A stretch of 64,000 nucleotides of DNA. Origin: Phyto melanocephala (taxonomy: Eukaryota; Arthropoda; Insecta; Diptera; Rhinophoridae). The stretch's first letter is position 1. Every line of letters begins with the position of its first letter. The translations under genes and the position numbers were made by a program. The stretch is taken from positions 41,082,473 to 41,146,472 of the forward strand of contig OW799233.1 of the NCBI GenBank assembly GCA_941918925.1, written 5' to 3'. Of the stretch, positions 1 through 11,223 are shown one piece after another. Under the pieces are notes generated by a model that was not told the DNA's origin, made no database searches, and saw only the letters and a list, made by a program, of their open reading frames with translations.

Positions 1-952
1 AACGCCCAGGAAAAAATCCATGCTGTTCATTACAAATATGACGTTTAATTGAGAAAAACATTTTTTCTTTAATTATATGCTCAAAAATTTTAGACACATT
101 TGAAAGCTTTGAAATCGGACGATAATTAGAAATATTCGACTTATCCCCACTTTTCAAAACTGGAGTAATAAAAGCAATTTTCCATCTGTCGATAAAACAG
201 CCATTCATTAAAGAAAGATTAAAAATATACAAAAGCGGTAAGGATAAACATTCTGCTAAATTTTTAATAAAAAAGGAACTAAAACCATCAACATCTGTAC
301 TATGAGAAACTTTTATACCACTTATACCATTCAAAATATCATCAACAGTTAACTGAATGCAACCAAAATCCACAATAGGATTTAAGTATTTTATGACATC
401 AGGATGTATTGAATTATTTACATTATCAAAATTTGATTGGAAAAATGAAGCAAAAGAATTTACAATATCATAACCAGTGCTTAACAGAGTAAATATTATT
501 TAAATACATAGAAGAAGGATAAGCCAAATTAGATTTTTTTGATCTTATGAAGCTCCAAAAAAGTTTAGGATTATCTTTAATTGAGTTTTCAAAATTAATT
601 AAATACTGTTTATAAAGAAATTTATCCAAAAAATTAAATTCTCTCATAAAATGCTCATACATTGACTTTTGATATATATCACCAGATAGCAAAAAGTTTT
701 TGTAATACTTATTTCTAACTTTTTTTTCAACTTTTTTAAACCTTTAGTGTACCAAGGAAGCCTATGAATTTTCCGCATGACACGTGGAACACAATCATTA
801 ACTATATTATTTAAAGTATTAATGAATAAATTATAACAAGCAGATGTATCATTATTACTAAAAAGAGTTTCCCAAGGAATATTATTAATTCTAGATTCTA
901 AATTAACATAATCACAATTTTTAAAATTATAAGCAAGTTTATTATTATTACA
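1..952 (-). mobile_element. Non-LTR retrotransposon fragment (CR1/Jockey group), reverse transcriptase 5' half, broken
   Basis: Read on the minus strand this is the linker and N-terminal part of a reverse transcriptase. From 5' to 3' I see NIPWETLF, PWYTKGLKKLKKK, a FWSFIRSKKSN block (about 540-560), then WKIAFITPVLKSGDK, NYRPIS and EQHGFFPGR at the window edge, which are the finger motifs of the RT domain. The endonuclease domain is absent, so the copy is 5'-truncated, as is usual for target-primed retrotransposition. At least two frameshifts break it: one in a run of A near 730 and one near 480. The rest of the RT lies beyond base 1. Its 5' end abuts an HINE-A tail, so it probably inserted into that repeat. 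Assignment to the CR1/Jockey group is from motif style, not from a search. Confidence 0.85.
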
Positions 953-1100
953 ATGGTATGTTCTTATTTGTATGTTTTTTACAAGTATTTTCGTATTTTA
1001 TATGACATGAATGGTGTTACAAACAATTGTTATTGCATGACTACACGTTGTGAAGGGTATATAAGATTCGGCACGCCCGAATATAGCACTGTTACTTGTT
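953..1100 (+). repeat. HINE-A (DINE-1-like) 3' end fragment
   Basis: Matches the 3' end of the copies at 10771, 18318, 41533 and 55396: the TGCATGACTACACGTTG block, the GTGAAGGGTATATAAG subterminal repeat, the ATTCGGC...GCCGAAT hairpin (here damaged to ATTCGGCACGCCCGAAT) and the closing GTTACTTGTT. The 5' part is replaced by the retrotransposon on its left. Confidence 0.85.
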
Positions 1101-1159
1101 CAATATATGTTCCTTACAAATGTTACAACACTATTTGAAATATATTTTTTCCTTAAATT

Positions 1160-1395
1160 TTTAGAATGTGAGATCGAACGGTTTAACGATGTCTTTGCTG
1201 ACGACCACTTGTGCTGTCTTTGTGTATTTTAAATTATTCTGCTCGAACTTCAGACAATAAGTTCCAGCTCTTATGTCGGGTATTCTCTTTAAGAACTTCT
1301 AAAGCCTCTGGCTTATTCACATAGACCCAAAACTTCGTTAAAGCCCAAAAAGCCGAGCTCTATCAAATTGGATGATCTTGCCAGCAAGTGAAAAC
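1160..1395 (-). pseudogene. Mariner-type transposase, C-terminal scrap
   Basis: The minus strand reads FWALTKFWVYVNKPEALE followed by VLKENTRHKSWNLLSEV. This is the stretch after the third catalytic residue in IS630/Tc1/mariner-superfamily transposases, where intact relatives read roughly DFFLWGYVK...VYxNKP...LKxNI. Two adjacent stops precede it and a stop follows SEVRAE. No catalytic residue is left. The bases at 1396-1791 between it and the next relic are not recognisable. Confidence 0.6.
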
Positions 1396-1791
1396 TGCTA
1401 AGAAAAACTTAAAACGACCTTGGAATGCTTTTATAAAAATATGTTTTGTCTTCCAAGCTTTATGTGCATTTATAGTGTCTTTCCTAAATCATATGAGCTT
1501 CAATTAAAATTCATTAATATGTGGCAACGAAAACTCATCGATCACGGCCCTTTATCACCCTTTATTGACACTAACACTGTCTCTCTAGGTGTCCTCGAAA
1601 AGACCAAGCAGTGACTTTGAGAGGATGTTGTGATGAATCTTGTGAATAATTATTTTAACTAGTAAGTGAGTATGATTATCGGTGCGCAAGATCTTAATTG
1701 TAAATAAATCAAAAAGTTTTCAGAGAATTATCTTCATAATTTTATTATGATAGAAGGATCTACGACACTTATGTTTGAAACAAAATATCGG
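1396..1791. other. Unassigned
   Basis: A short open frame (1420-1614, plus) has no recognisable motif. I see no repeat boundary here. Confidence 0.4.
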
Positions 1792-2271
1792 TCAAATGCT
1801 TGCCACGGCCTCGGTGGCATTCTTTTCTATCTGATAATCCAAATCTTCAATTATACTTGGAACTAATTGAAGTTCATTGTCGTTAATGAGTCGAAATATC
1901 TCATCCTATAGCTATTGAATTGTTTGTAAATTTCTTTCTTTTATGTATCCCCAAAGAAAGAAGTCCAACGGTATCAAATTGTGGCGGCCAATCAACATCG
2001 CTCTTACATTAGATAACACGCTCATTGAATTTCTCCTACGAAATAGCCATTGTTTTGTTCGTGCCATATTATTAGAACCACATATTGACCAGGTCCATAT
2101 CCTCAATTTTAGACCACAAGAAGTATAATATCATCTTGTGATAGCGAGCGCCATTCACTGTAACTGCTGGGTCTACCTCGTTTTCGAAGAAGTACGAAAT
2201 ACATTTTGAAGTGAACTCCCATTTTAGTAAAACGTATTAACAAACGCGCTGTTCAATTGTGTATTTTTCAT
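1792..2271 (-). pseudogene. Mariner-type transposase relic with internal deletion
   Basis: Minus strand. A start at 2271 gives MKNTQLNSAFVNTFY, then a stop, then NGSSLQ, which is the start of the N-terminal helix-turn-helix of this transposase type. Within about 20 codons it jumps to YFFENEVDPAVTVNGARY, a stretch normally after the first catalytic Asp, so about half the gene is deleted. It continues through IEDMDLVNMWF, KFNERVI, and PLDFFLWGYIKER in a shifted frame, and ends with ELQLVPSIIEDLDYQIEKN near 1810. Several frameshifts are needed to follow it. The signature Asp of the QQDGAT block is lost. Terminal repeats were not found. Confidence 0.75.
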
Positions 2272-2574
2272 AGTTGTATTTGTCAAACACTAAAACAAAG
2301 AAACATCAAATGAAATTGAGCAAAAAAACTTGACATAAATGTGTGACTCACAATTAACATCGTGTATTATGGTTAAAATTTTATTTTTTATATTTTCGTA
2401 ACACGACAATGCAAAACTAAACGACCCTACAATGAACAAAAGGAGATAGAATTTTACCTTTCTGTAAGGTGTTTAATTTTACTGACACAACGACCATATT
2501 AAAATTATTTCATTACCAGGAATTCGTGTAGTCAAACCGCAATTAACCGTTTAGTAACATGGTTCTGGTATAGT
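2272..2574. other. Unassigned
   Basis: Low-complexity AT-rich sequence between two mariner relics. It probably contains their decayed termini, but no matching inverted repeats could be picked out. Confidence 0.3.
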
Positions 2575-3250
2575 TTCAGAGTTGCCGGACGTTCTGGCCA
2601 ACTAAACATCTGTAGAACAGAACTAGTCATTTTCACATTCATCCACACATGATCCAACTGGCCAAAAAATATTTTTAACAATTGACAACCACCAAAAAAT
2701 AACTTGGGCAACACGCTTCGATGAGTTGAGCGCAGAAAACCATGAATATCTTAACAATTTAATAATAAGGAATGTAACACATTTTCATCTTAATGGATAT
2801 GTAAATGAACAAAATTTGCAATTCTGGGGCAATGCAATGCCCCCATTTGTTCACTAATGCCAACTATATCCTCTCAAGTGCATAGTATGGTGTGTAGTGA
2901 CATCACAAAGAGTTTTAATGCATTCTTTGGAATATCATAAACAATGAAGACCGGTATCGACCCTGATTAATAATGTCGTAAGCGAACAAGTGGTTCCAGC
3001 AGGATGAAAGATAGTATATACGGCCCGTGATACAAGAAGAAATTCAGAAATCAATTTGCCATCACGTTCAGCAGAATAAACTGAGAGTACGTTAACAAGT
3101 CCTAAACTAAAGAGCAACTAAGGCATAACGCTGAAGCTGAAATCACGGAAATAGAGTCTGAAACTCTGCGTACAGTTATGCATAACGTTTGTCGAAGAGC
3201 CAAATTGTGCAGCAATACAAATTTTTGTAATTTCTCAAATAATTGGGTGA
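2575..3250 (+). pseudogene. Mariner-type transposase relic, plus strand
   Basis: Plus strand, many stops. Recognisable pieces in order: a TWATRFDELSAENHEYLNN block, THFHLNGYVNEQNLQFWG (the first-Asp region, with the usual SDEAHF Asp replaced), CIVWCVVTSQRV, VSEQVVPAG, TARDTRRNSE, and a C-terminal QLRHNAEAEITEIE then ETLRTVMHNVCRRAKLC. This order is that of a full mariner-type transposase. It lies on the strand opposite the neighbouring relics, so it is an independent insertion. Confidence 0.75.
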
Positions 3251-3540
3251 TTCACAAGGTGTCTTACTATGTCATATTGTCATAATGTTCTAAAATTTAA
3301 CAATGGCTTAAAAATTTTGTTGTTGCTTTTTAAACAAAAAGTGTCTTATAATAATAGAACTTTGTACGCTATGTTTATTGTGCTGTCGTATTTAATAACA
3401 AAAGACCTGTGCTAAACGGCTAAGCCAAGCCGCAATAGTTTTTGTAAGCCGCCGCCGTTCATTGAATAATTTTATCGGGGCGACGTCCAAATTTAAGCGC
3501 AGTTGCTAATTTTTGATAACAAATCGCTGGCGGCGTCTGT
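3250..3540 (+). repeat. Family-C repeat, copy 1
   Basis: Shares ACAAGGTGTC, TGTCATAT.GTCATAATGTT, a TATAATAATA block and TATGTTTATTGTG in the same order with 24548-24800. The same outer motif forms the inverted ends of the short hairpin element at 52938-53110. Likely a MITE family; both ends are not resolved in this copy. Confidence 0.6.
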
Positions 3541-4912
3541 GTTTTGTTTATCAACAAAATTTAATTTATTTACTTGAGTCTGCCATTACAACATCTAAAA
3601 TATACTTTTCGCACAAACTGGCTATTATTTTGTTTTTTTTTTCACTTGTTTTTGGCATTATGAAAGAAAATATTTATTTTTATAATTGTTTTACATCATC
3701 TGGTTTAAATTCAAGATAGCACACTTAATTATGAGGGGTTGTTCACAATAGTCTTAATTTTTCATGCTATTATTATAGGACATATGATTTTATGGCACCA
3801 TTGTGAATACCCCAAATATTTTTCATAATTAAAGTTCGTATCTTTCAAAGTTAATTTTATATTAAAAAAAAAAATAATAATTAACTAAAAAGATATTAAA
3901 TTTTTACACGCGGGCATAGGTTTTGCCTACCCTGTTATTTCTATAGCCGTTATTACAAATAATTTTTTTCCAACAATTCATTGTTAATAAAATTTGAAAT
4001 TTTTTTTAATTAAAGGGTATTTTGCTATGCAGGGAGAAGCCTTTAAATTGATATTAAATAGGTAAAAATGTTCTTATAATATTTAGTGGTTTGAGGTTTA
4101 GTTCATGCATAAAAATATATCTATCGCTACTCCTTCGTGTAGCATAATCATGAATATACCAACTCATTAAATTATTTATAACAAAAAATGATATAAAAAT
4201 TATTAAATTAATATAAAATAATATAATAAATAATATAAAATATAAAATAATTACTTTCAATTGCTGTCTTTTTTATTCTATGGCACTAACCAGCAATTTT
4301 TTTTTCAAAAAGTAAAGTACAACAAAATATATTTTCCCTAATGGTCATTATTTCTGCAGTAGAAAAATTATGTCTTCTGAAAGTGCTCTTAAAATCGGAT
4401 AAACATTATGAAAGCTATTCAAAAAACGATTTTTATAATGATGTTTTTTGCTGGGTAATGTTTAAATATGTAACGAGGTTTGCTGGCAATTAGTCTGATA
4501 TTAAATGCTGATTAACTTCTATGTCATGAGTTATAGACATTATTTAATTAGTTTCTGTGTTCACAAAATTATATATTTAAATCATCTCTACAATTTGCAT
4601 AAAATATGTAATTTTCTTATTACGCATCTGTTTTTAAATTCTTTTTAATATCATTTATCTAATAATTAGTCACTTTTAAATCTGATTTATAATGATTTTT
4701 TACAATTCTCATATTATGTAAATAATTAACCTCAACTAGAATATTGATCTGTTTATTACAATGATTATTTATTTAAATTTATAAAAAAAAAGATTACCTG
4801 TTTATAATAATTAGTTATTAAGTTGATATTAAGCCGCAAATCATCTTGAAAGCTATGGGAAATGCTTTCACAATAGTCAAATCTAAACAAGAGCGTTAAG
4901 CGTTAAGCGCTG
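3541..4912. other. AT-rich stretch, no feature
   Basis: Very AT-rich with homopolymer runs. No coherent reading frame, terminal repeat or match to other parts of the window was seen. Confidence 0.5.
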
Positions 4913-4975
4913 AAATTTTGCAGGGACCGTAATAATTATTCCTTTTTTCATAAAAGTCAGATGATAACAGTTATT

Positions 4976-6556
4976 TTTCGATTTTTATTTTTTTGAGCAA
5001 AAATAAAAGTTATTTTTTGATTTTTATTTTTTCGAGCAAAAATAAAAGTTATTTTTTGATTTTTATTTTCTCGATCAAAAATAAAAGTTATTTTTTGATT
5101 TTTATTTTTTCAATCAAAAATAAAAGTTATTTTTTGATTTTTATTTTTTCGAGCAAAAATAAAAGTTATTTTTTGATTTTTATTTTTTTGAGCAAAAATA
5201 AATGTTATTTTTTGATTTTTATTTTTTCAAGCAAAAATAAAAGTTATTTTTTGATTTTTATTTTTTCGAGCAAAAATAAAAGTTATTTTTTGATTTTTAT
5301 TTTTTCGAGCAAAAATAAAAGTTATTTTTTGATTTTTATTTTTTTGAGCAAAAATAAAAGTTATTTTTTGATTTTTATTTTTTCGAGCAAAAAAAAAAGT
5401 TATTTTTTGATTTTTATTTTTTTGTGCAAAAATAAAAGTTATTTTTTGATTTTTATTTTTTTGAGCAAAAATAAAAGTTATTTTTTGATTTTTATTTTTT
5501 TGAGCAAAAATAAAAGTTATTTTTTGATTTTTATTTTTTTGAGCAAAAATAAAAGTTATTTTTTGATTTTTATTTTTTTGAGCAAAAATAAAAGTTATTT
5601 TTTGATTTTTATTTTTTTGAGCAAAAATAAAAGTTATTTTTTGATTTTTATTTTTTCGAGCAAAAATAAAAGTTATTTTTTGATTTTTATTTTTTCGAGC
5701 AAAAATAAAAGTTATTTTTTGATTTTTATTTTTTTGAGCAAAAATAAAAGTTATTTTTTGATTTTTATTTTTTTGAGCAAAAATAAAAGTTATTTTTTGA
5801 TTTTTATTTTTTTGAGCAAAAATAAGTTATTTTTTGATTTTTATTTTTTTGAGCAAAAATAAAAGTTATTTTTTGATTTTTATTTTTTCGAGCAAAAATA
5901 AAAGTTATTTTTTGATTTTTATTTTTTCGAGCAAAAATAAAAGTTATTTTTTGATTTTTATTTTTTCGAGCAAAAATAAAAGTTATTTTTTGATTTTTAT
6001 TTTTTCGAGCAAAAATAAAAGTTATTTTTTGATTTTTATTTTTTCGAGCAAAAATAAAAGTTATTTTTTGATTTTTATTTTTTTGAGCAAAAATAAAAGT
6101 TATTTTTTGATTTTTATTTTTTTGAGCAAAAATAAAAGTTATTTTTTGATTTTTATTTTTTTGAGCAAAAATAAAAGTTATTTTTTGATTTTTATTTTTT
6201 TGAGCAAAAATAAAAGTTATTTTTTGATTTTTATTTTTTTGAGCAAAAATAAAAGTTATTTTTTGATTTTTATTTTTTCGAGCAAAAATAAAAGTTATTT
6301 TTTGATTTTTATTTTTTTGAGCAAAAATAAATGTTATTTTTTGATTTTTATTTTTTCAAGCAAAAATAAAAGTTATTTTTTGATTTTTATTTTTTCGAGC
6401 AAAAATAAAAATTATTTTTTGATTTTTATTTTTTCGAGCAAAAATAAAAGTTATTTTTTGATTTTTATTTTTTCGAGCAAAAATAAAAGTTATTTTTTGA
6501 TTTTTATTTTTTTGAGCAAAAATAAAAGTTATTTTTTTGATTTTTATTTTTTCGAT
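4976..6556 (+). repeat. 39-bp tandem repeat array, about 40 copies
   Basis: Each unit contains GCAAAAATAAAAG, TTATTTTTTG and ATTTTTATTTTTT, with the A-rich and T-rich halves able to pair with each other. Variation is confined mainly to a few positions (TTGAGC, TCGAGC, TCAAGC, TCGATC), with runs of one variant next to each other, as expected of unequal exchange. One unit near 5822 lacks two bases and shifts the phase. Because 39 is a multiple of 3, frames stay open by accident (SKNKSYFLIFIFS-like peptide); this is not evidence for a protein. Confidence 0.97.
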
Positions 6557-7082
6557 ATTAAATATTATTTAAATGTAACGGTAAAGACGAGTTTTTCATA
6601 ATGAAAGAAATAATAATAACACTGTACTAGAATTTGTGATTTCTCATATCTATTGTCAGTGATTGTTTAATATCGTTACATACTACTTTAAAAGCTCCTA
6701 ATAACTCCTCTCGTTTTTATCAATTCGTTTTGCTTAGTAATTACAAATTATCAACTATTTCTTTTTCAAACTTTGTTATCAACTATTGTCTTTAATTATT
6801 AATTATAATGTGATTTTAATTTTTTATGTATGTTATTTTTCAGGTTGTTTTAAAAACTTTTTAGCAATCATGTAGAATGATTTACTAAATACCTGAACGA
6901 CTTCGTAACTCAGGCAAACCAGCGCCAACCATTGATATAGAATACATAGTATCCAAAAATGTTAGAAATCACAAAAAATGTGATCATCATGGGCATTTTT
7001 TATGCACATTAAAATAAATATTTAATATTAACTTAATTATTGTAACACGTACATTTCGTTAGAAAATAAATTTTTTTTTGTG

Positions 7083-7290
7083 GCTCAAAAAAATAAATAT
7101 CCAAAAATAACTTTTATTTTTGCTTGAAAAAATAAAAATCAAAAAATAACTTTTATTTTTGCTAAAAAAAAATAAAAATCAAAAAATAACTTTTATTTTT
7201 GCTCGAAAAAATAAAAATCAAAAAATAACTTTTATTTTTGATTGAAAAAATAAAAATCAAAAAATAACTTTTATTTTTAAAATTCCAAAA
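7083..7290 (-). repeat. Inverted partner array of the same 39-bp unit, about 5 copies
   Basis: Exact reverse complements of left-array units (AATAACTTTTATTTTTGC and CGAAAAAATAAAAATC). The left and right arrays are therefore long inverted subterminal repeats of one element, expanded about eight times more on the left. Confidence 0.95.
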
Positions 7291-7605
7291 TAACTGTTAT
7301 TTTCGGTCCCTGAAATTTTGCGTAAGTGTTGTTGTTGTTAGAAAAACAAAACTGATACAAAATTCTAATTCTTGACGCTCAACGCTCTTATTTAGATTTG
7401 GCTGTACATGTGAAATTAGTCGTAAATATTTGTCCAATTCACAAGCTATCGCAGATGTTGTATGTATGTCGACGTATACCTTTTGATGATAATTTCTCTT
7501 CTAATATTTTGTGCAACACATACAACCATTTTCCATATGTTTTAATGTTTACAGAATTTTTAAAAACATATTAGAGATTGAAAATTAAATTTTATTACCG
7601 GCTGT

Positions 7606-7885
7606 TTTTATACCCTTTACGTGTGGTGCCCAGGGTATATATAACTTTGGCATTCTGTTTGTAATTTTTACTATATTGTTTTCCATAAAGTATATATTTT
7701 CTAAAAGCTTATGAGTTGAAAGTCGGTAGAGTAATTCCTGTTAGTCTGCATGTTGACGAATATCAACTTTTAAGCCCCACATGCTGTATGTGATTTCAAT
7801 CTTTGAAAAATATCCGGAAATGAATCACTATAGAAATCCACTACAGTCGATTCATAAATATCACAGATATGAACAAATCAACACG
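7606..7885 (+). repeat. HINE-A fragment, 5' part
   Basis: Begins TTTTTATACCCTTTACG and keeps CATAAAGTATATATTTTC, a TTAGTCTG remnant and ATATCAACTTTTAAGC in the order of the full copies, closest to the 18318 copy. Similarity fades after about 7885; no 3' end. Confidence 0.75.
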
Positions 7886-8684
7886 AATGTCTTTAATTTA
7901 TCCCTAAAATTAGCAATTGGCAGCCCTGGAACCATTCATGACATATGTAAAGAGCCATTATTTAAAAATGTTGACTAATTAGCAGAGTTATAGGCAAAAA
8001 TTATTTGGAAAAATAAATATTTACTTGTAATAAAAAAGTCTCCCATCATTTCCATTAGGGACACCACATTGACAGCGGTAGCCTTGAAAATTAAATCTTA
8101 GAAAAACTAACAAACCAGTTGAAAACTAACTTAGATACAAACACCAATGCTAACCGAGTTGCTGGTTTTCCTAAAATTTATGGAAAAATTATTTGCCGGC
8201 AATAAAACCATTTATATATGGGTCAAATGTATTTAGTATTTAATAAAAATAAACCCCTTTCATCCCCTCAATATTGGTAGGGCTTGTCTACACTAAACTT
8301 TGTAAAAGTTTAAAAACCAAAATGACGTCTTAAATAAAATTGAGGTTCATGGATAAAATATAATAATTTCGGTTTTATTTTCTTCAACCACCACAAAATA
8401 AATATCATATCAAACACTGTAAAATCCAAGATTAAGACCAAAACAACATTCTGGATAATTTGTTTTTTCTTAACCGCATCAATATGGGTATCAAATTAAA
8501 GAGCTGGACAAGTGAGATATAAATAATTATGTAAACATTTAGAATCAGAAATTGCGTCGGAAATAATAAAGAAAAATTTGGCATAATATTAGATCTAGGC
8601 TACGCTACAATGTAACAACTATGCCTATTAAAATGACTGGAGTGCCGAGCACGGCTTTGTTGTCTCTCTCGCTTTTATATTATA
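7886..8684. other. No recognised feature
   Basis: AT-rich, without reading frames or repeats that I can match elsewhere in the window. Confidence 0.4.
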
Positions 8685-8945
8685 CTAGAAAAGGCCAGCG
8701 CGCGTTGCTACGACACCTTAATGAATAAAAATGCATTCTGAATTAAAATTGAATATCAAGTGCAAAAAGTTAAAAATTATAACTTTTTTAATGGGCATGA
8801 CACCCACTTTTCTGATCACGAAATTATAAAGTCATGACAGCTCAATATGTGTGCAAGGTTTCAGAAAAATCGGTCCAATGCAAGTAGCTAAAAATTATAA
8901 CTAATTTTTTATGGGCGTGGCCATAAAATGTGCTTGAGTTTTAAG
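8685..8945 (-). mobile_element. Non-autonomous Helitron (family D), 5'-truncated
   Basis: On the minus strand the 3' end reads GCGCGCTGGCCTTTTCTAG followed by T, the CTRR-T ending of Helitrons. Preceding it are a little over one of the roughly 120-bp internal units seen in the two longer copies (CGAAATTATAAAGTCATGAC, TCAGAAAAATCGGTCC). The 5' end is missing. Confidence 0.75.
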
Positions 8946-9074
8946 CTATGAGCAGCAGTAAAAGGTAGATTATATACACTGAGTTACCCGCTTCTGCATA
9001 CAATGAAATCTTATTCCGTTCTTTATTTGAGTTGTTGAGAGTGCGAACATGCGAGTACAACGTTTGTTGAGTAT

Positions 9075-9262
9075 TTATGTTTTTATTATTTATTTATTTA
9101 TATTGCAAAACAATTACAAATTATATTCTAATTTAATTAACCGAGCTGAGTAACAAAACGATTTGCCCGTTGTAGTGAAACAGACCAGAGTCTCTGGCGG
9201 GAATTGAAGCGCAACCCCCAGACTAGCAGAATACTACACTACTTACTAGTCCACCGGGGCAT
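9075..9262 (-). repeat. tRNA-derived SINE
   Basis: On the minus strand it begins GCCCCGGTGGACTAGTAAG, resembling a tRNA acceptor and A box, followed about 45 bases later by a B-box-like CGCTTCAATTCCCGCC. A non-tRNA body then leads into an ATAA-type simple tail near 9080-9110. The 3' acceptor strand (CCAGAGAC) does not pair with GCCCCGG, so this is a SINE and not a usable tRNA. Only one copy is visible here. Confidence 0.6.
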
Positions 9263-10770
9263 TCATTAATATTTTTTTTTTATTTTTCTCCTACTTTGTG
9301 GTTCTGTGCAATCAACGTAACTAATGGCACCTAAAGTTAAACTGAAATATTCTATAAAACTACTACGGTAGTGTACAGCCCTTTGATATAAATCCATAAA
9401 TCTTCTTGAGATTATTTTTTACTGAAAATATTAAAATAAAAATATATAAATAATTTACCTTTCGGCGATATCAATCAAATACTTAAACTGAGTACGTATT
9501 AAAAAAATCTTATTCATTTCAATTAATAGATATTTTCAAGACGAATAATTTTTGCACTACTTTCGGTAATGAAGAAAATATATGAATGAAATACAAATTA
9601 AAATATTTATTTTTTAAGTAAAAATTCGTTAAACATAAAAAAAGAACATTTTCATGAACTTTTGACAAAACAACTTTTGTGGAATTTTCCAGCATTCCAG
9701 GACAGCAAAATAGATCAAACAGCAATTAAAAACAAGTTAATACGTCTATACTCTTTGATTAGATATTCGTCGTTTAAAGTCCGGAGTATTGTAAAAGAAG
9801 TGGGTTTTCATGTTTTATATAAAAAATAAAAAAAAACTAACAGGAGAAATTAATGATTGAAAAACTTGAATTTTTTTTATATATATTCCTGAGATAATTT
9901 TTAATTTTTATTTATTGTCGAACTTTTAATATTTAAACGAATATTCAAACTTTTTAAACATTCTTATTTTTACAAAGAATTTTTTTTTAAATGTGATAAT
10001 GAAAGACTAATCTGGAAAAGTAAGTTTTACCGACACTAGCCGAGTGGAATGCATTTTCGAAACCAGCTACGATTCCATCATCAGCACTCTCCTATCGGTG
10101 ATTAGAGATAGTTTACCAAAGATCATAGGAGATATTAATAGACAATTAAATTATTTAAATAATTATAACTATTGAGCAAACTAAATTTATTGTCGAAGAA
10201 AACTAAAACAATCGCACTACTTACGATAACAATAAAAGTTGTATTTTATTTATATTTTCGGTTTAATATCTTAATGTAACCAAACGTTTCGATACACCCA
10301 ATACACCACTACTTATGTAATATATACCATTAACAATGTAGATAAACCGCATTGCCACTGCAAATTTTCCAGAACGCATACATGTTTGTAATATCTCAGT
10401 ATGTATCATAAATATTATAGAAAAAAAAACCCGGTAAAATAAAATTTAAAATAAACCACATCATAAGGCTTTTAATTCCATCATCATACATACTTCAGTG
10501 AATATTCAACTACTGACACAGTGTGGTAGCGAAAATAACAACAGTTTTAGTCTAAAGGCGATTATACTAAGATCAGTTTCACCTACATCAACGCAACGCA
10601 ACGTAAATACATCGGCAACAGCAACAACAATGGCTAAAAGCTTATAAAAAAATTAACAACAGCTACTCAAACGTTAAATCTGAATAAGAAATTTTGCAAG
10701 CCAATAAAAAATAAAAATTGCGATACGTAAATATTGCCTTATAGTGCCCCAAAAACAACAACATGAGTCG
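9263..10770. other. No recognised feature
   Basis: AT-rich DNA with no motif-bearing frame. The 68-codon minus frame at 9519-9725 has no recognisable domain. Confidence 0.4.
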
Positions 10771-11132
10771 TTTTTATACCCTTCACACAGTGAAAAAAGG
10801 TATATATAGGTTTGTCATTCCGTGTGAAATTTCTACAATTTTCATTTCCGACCCCATAAAGTATGTATTTTCTGAAAGCTTATGAATAGGGGAGTCGATT
10901 AAGCTCTGTCAGTCTGTCCGTGTGTATGTTGAAATCAACTTTTTGAAGCCCCCCGAAATCGCCTGGACCCAGGTAAGGTATTAAAATATCAGAAATATTC
11001 GGGAGTAGATCGGTATTGAAAATCAGAAACATCGGTTTATAAACAACTGAGATTTGAGCAAAAACCCACGACCACCTCGATTTTTTTTCACAAAAACAAC
11101 ATTACAACAACAACATACATACATACAAACGT

Positions 11133-11176
11133 GTATACTGGTTAGAGAAAACGTGGCATCGAATCCCAGCTGAGCC
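11133..11176 (+). other. tRNA-like A/B-box block inside HINE-A
   Basis: ATACTGGTTAGAG resembles a tRNA D arm and GGCATCGAATCCCAGC a tRNA T arm (B box), separated by only a few bases where an anticodon arm would be. The same block recurs in the copies at 18680, 41860 and 55745. It may be captured SINE sequence. Confidence 0.45.
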
Positions 11177-11223
11177 AAAAAAATTTTTTTTTATTTTTTT
11201 TTTTTTTTGTTTTTTATTTAATA

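Larger units (their letters stand above)
4913..7320. mobile_element. hAT-like non-autonomous element with 39-bp minisatellite arms
   Basis: The element proper is 4921-7312 (2392 bp). It starts CAGGGACCG and ends CGGTCCCTG, and is flanked by an exact 8-bp direct repeat AAATTTTG at 4913-4920 and 7313-7320. An 8-bp duplication and CAGGG-type termini are typical of the hAT superfamily. It has no recognisable transposase. Inside are a large left array of a 39-bp unit, a unique core of about 500 bp (6560-7080), and a short right array of the same unit in reverse complement. The core has a short open stretch, about 6900-7010, with KPAPTIDIEYIVSKNV and a Cys/His-rich CDHHGHFLC; I do not recognise it. 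Confidence 0.85.

Noticed and set aside
1943..2128. 61-codon plus frame
   Set aside because: Antisense of the mariner transposase relic at 1792-2271.
4976..6556. CRISPR-like array
   Set aside because: Units are directly abutting with no spacers, and the setting is eukaryotic.
4993..6601. Two long open frames (289 and 255 codons) encoding a 13-residue repeat
   Set aside because: They exist only because the 39-bp minisatellite is a multiple of 3 and lacks stops in one frame. No start context, no non-repeat domain, and the repeat lies within a hAT element.
9197..9262. Functional tRNA gene
   Set aside because: The acceptor strands do not pair and the spacing is wrong; it is a SINE head.
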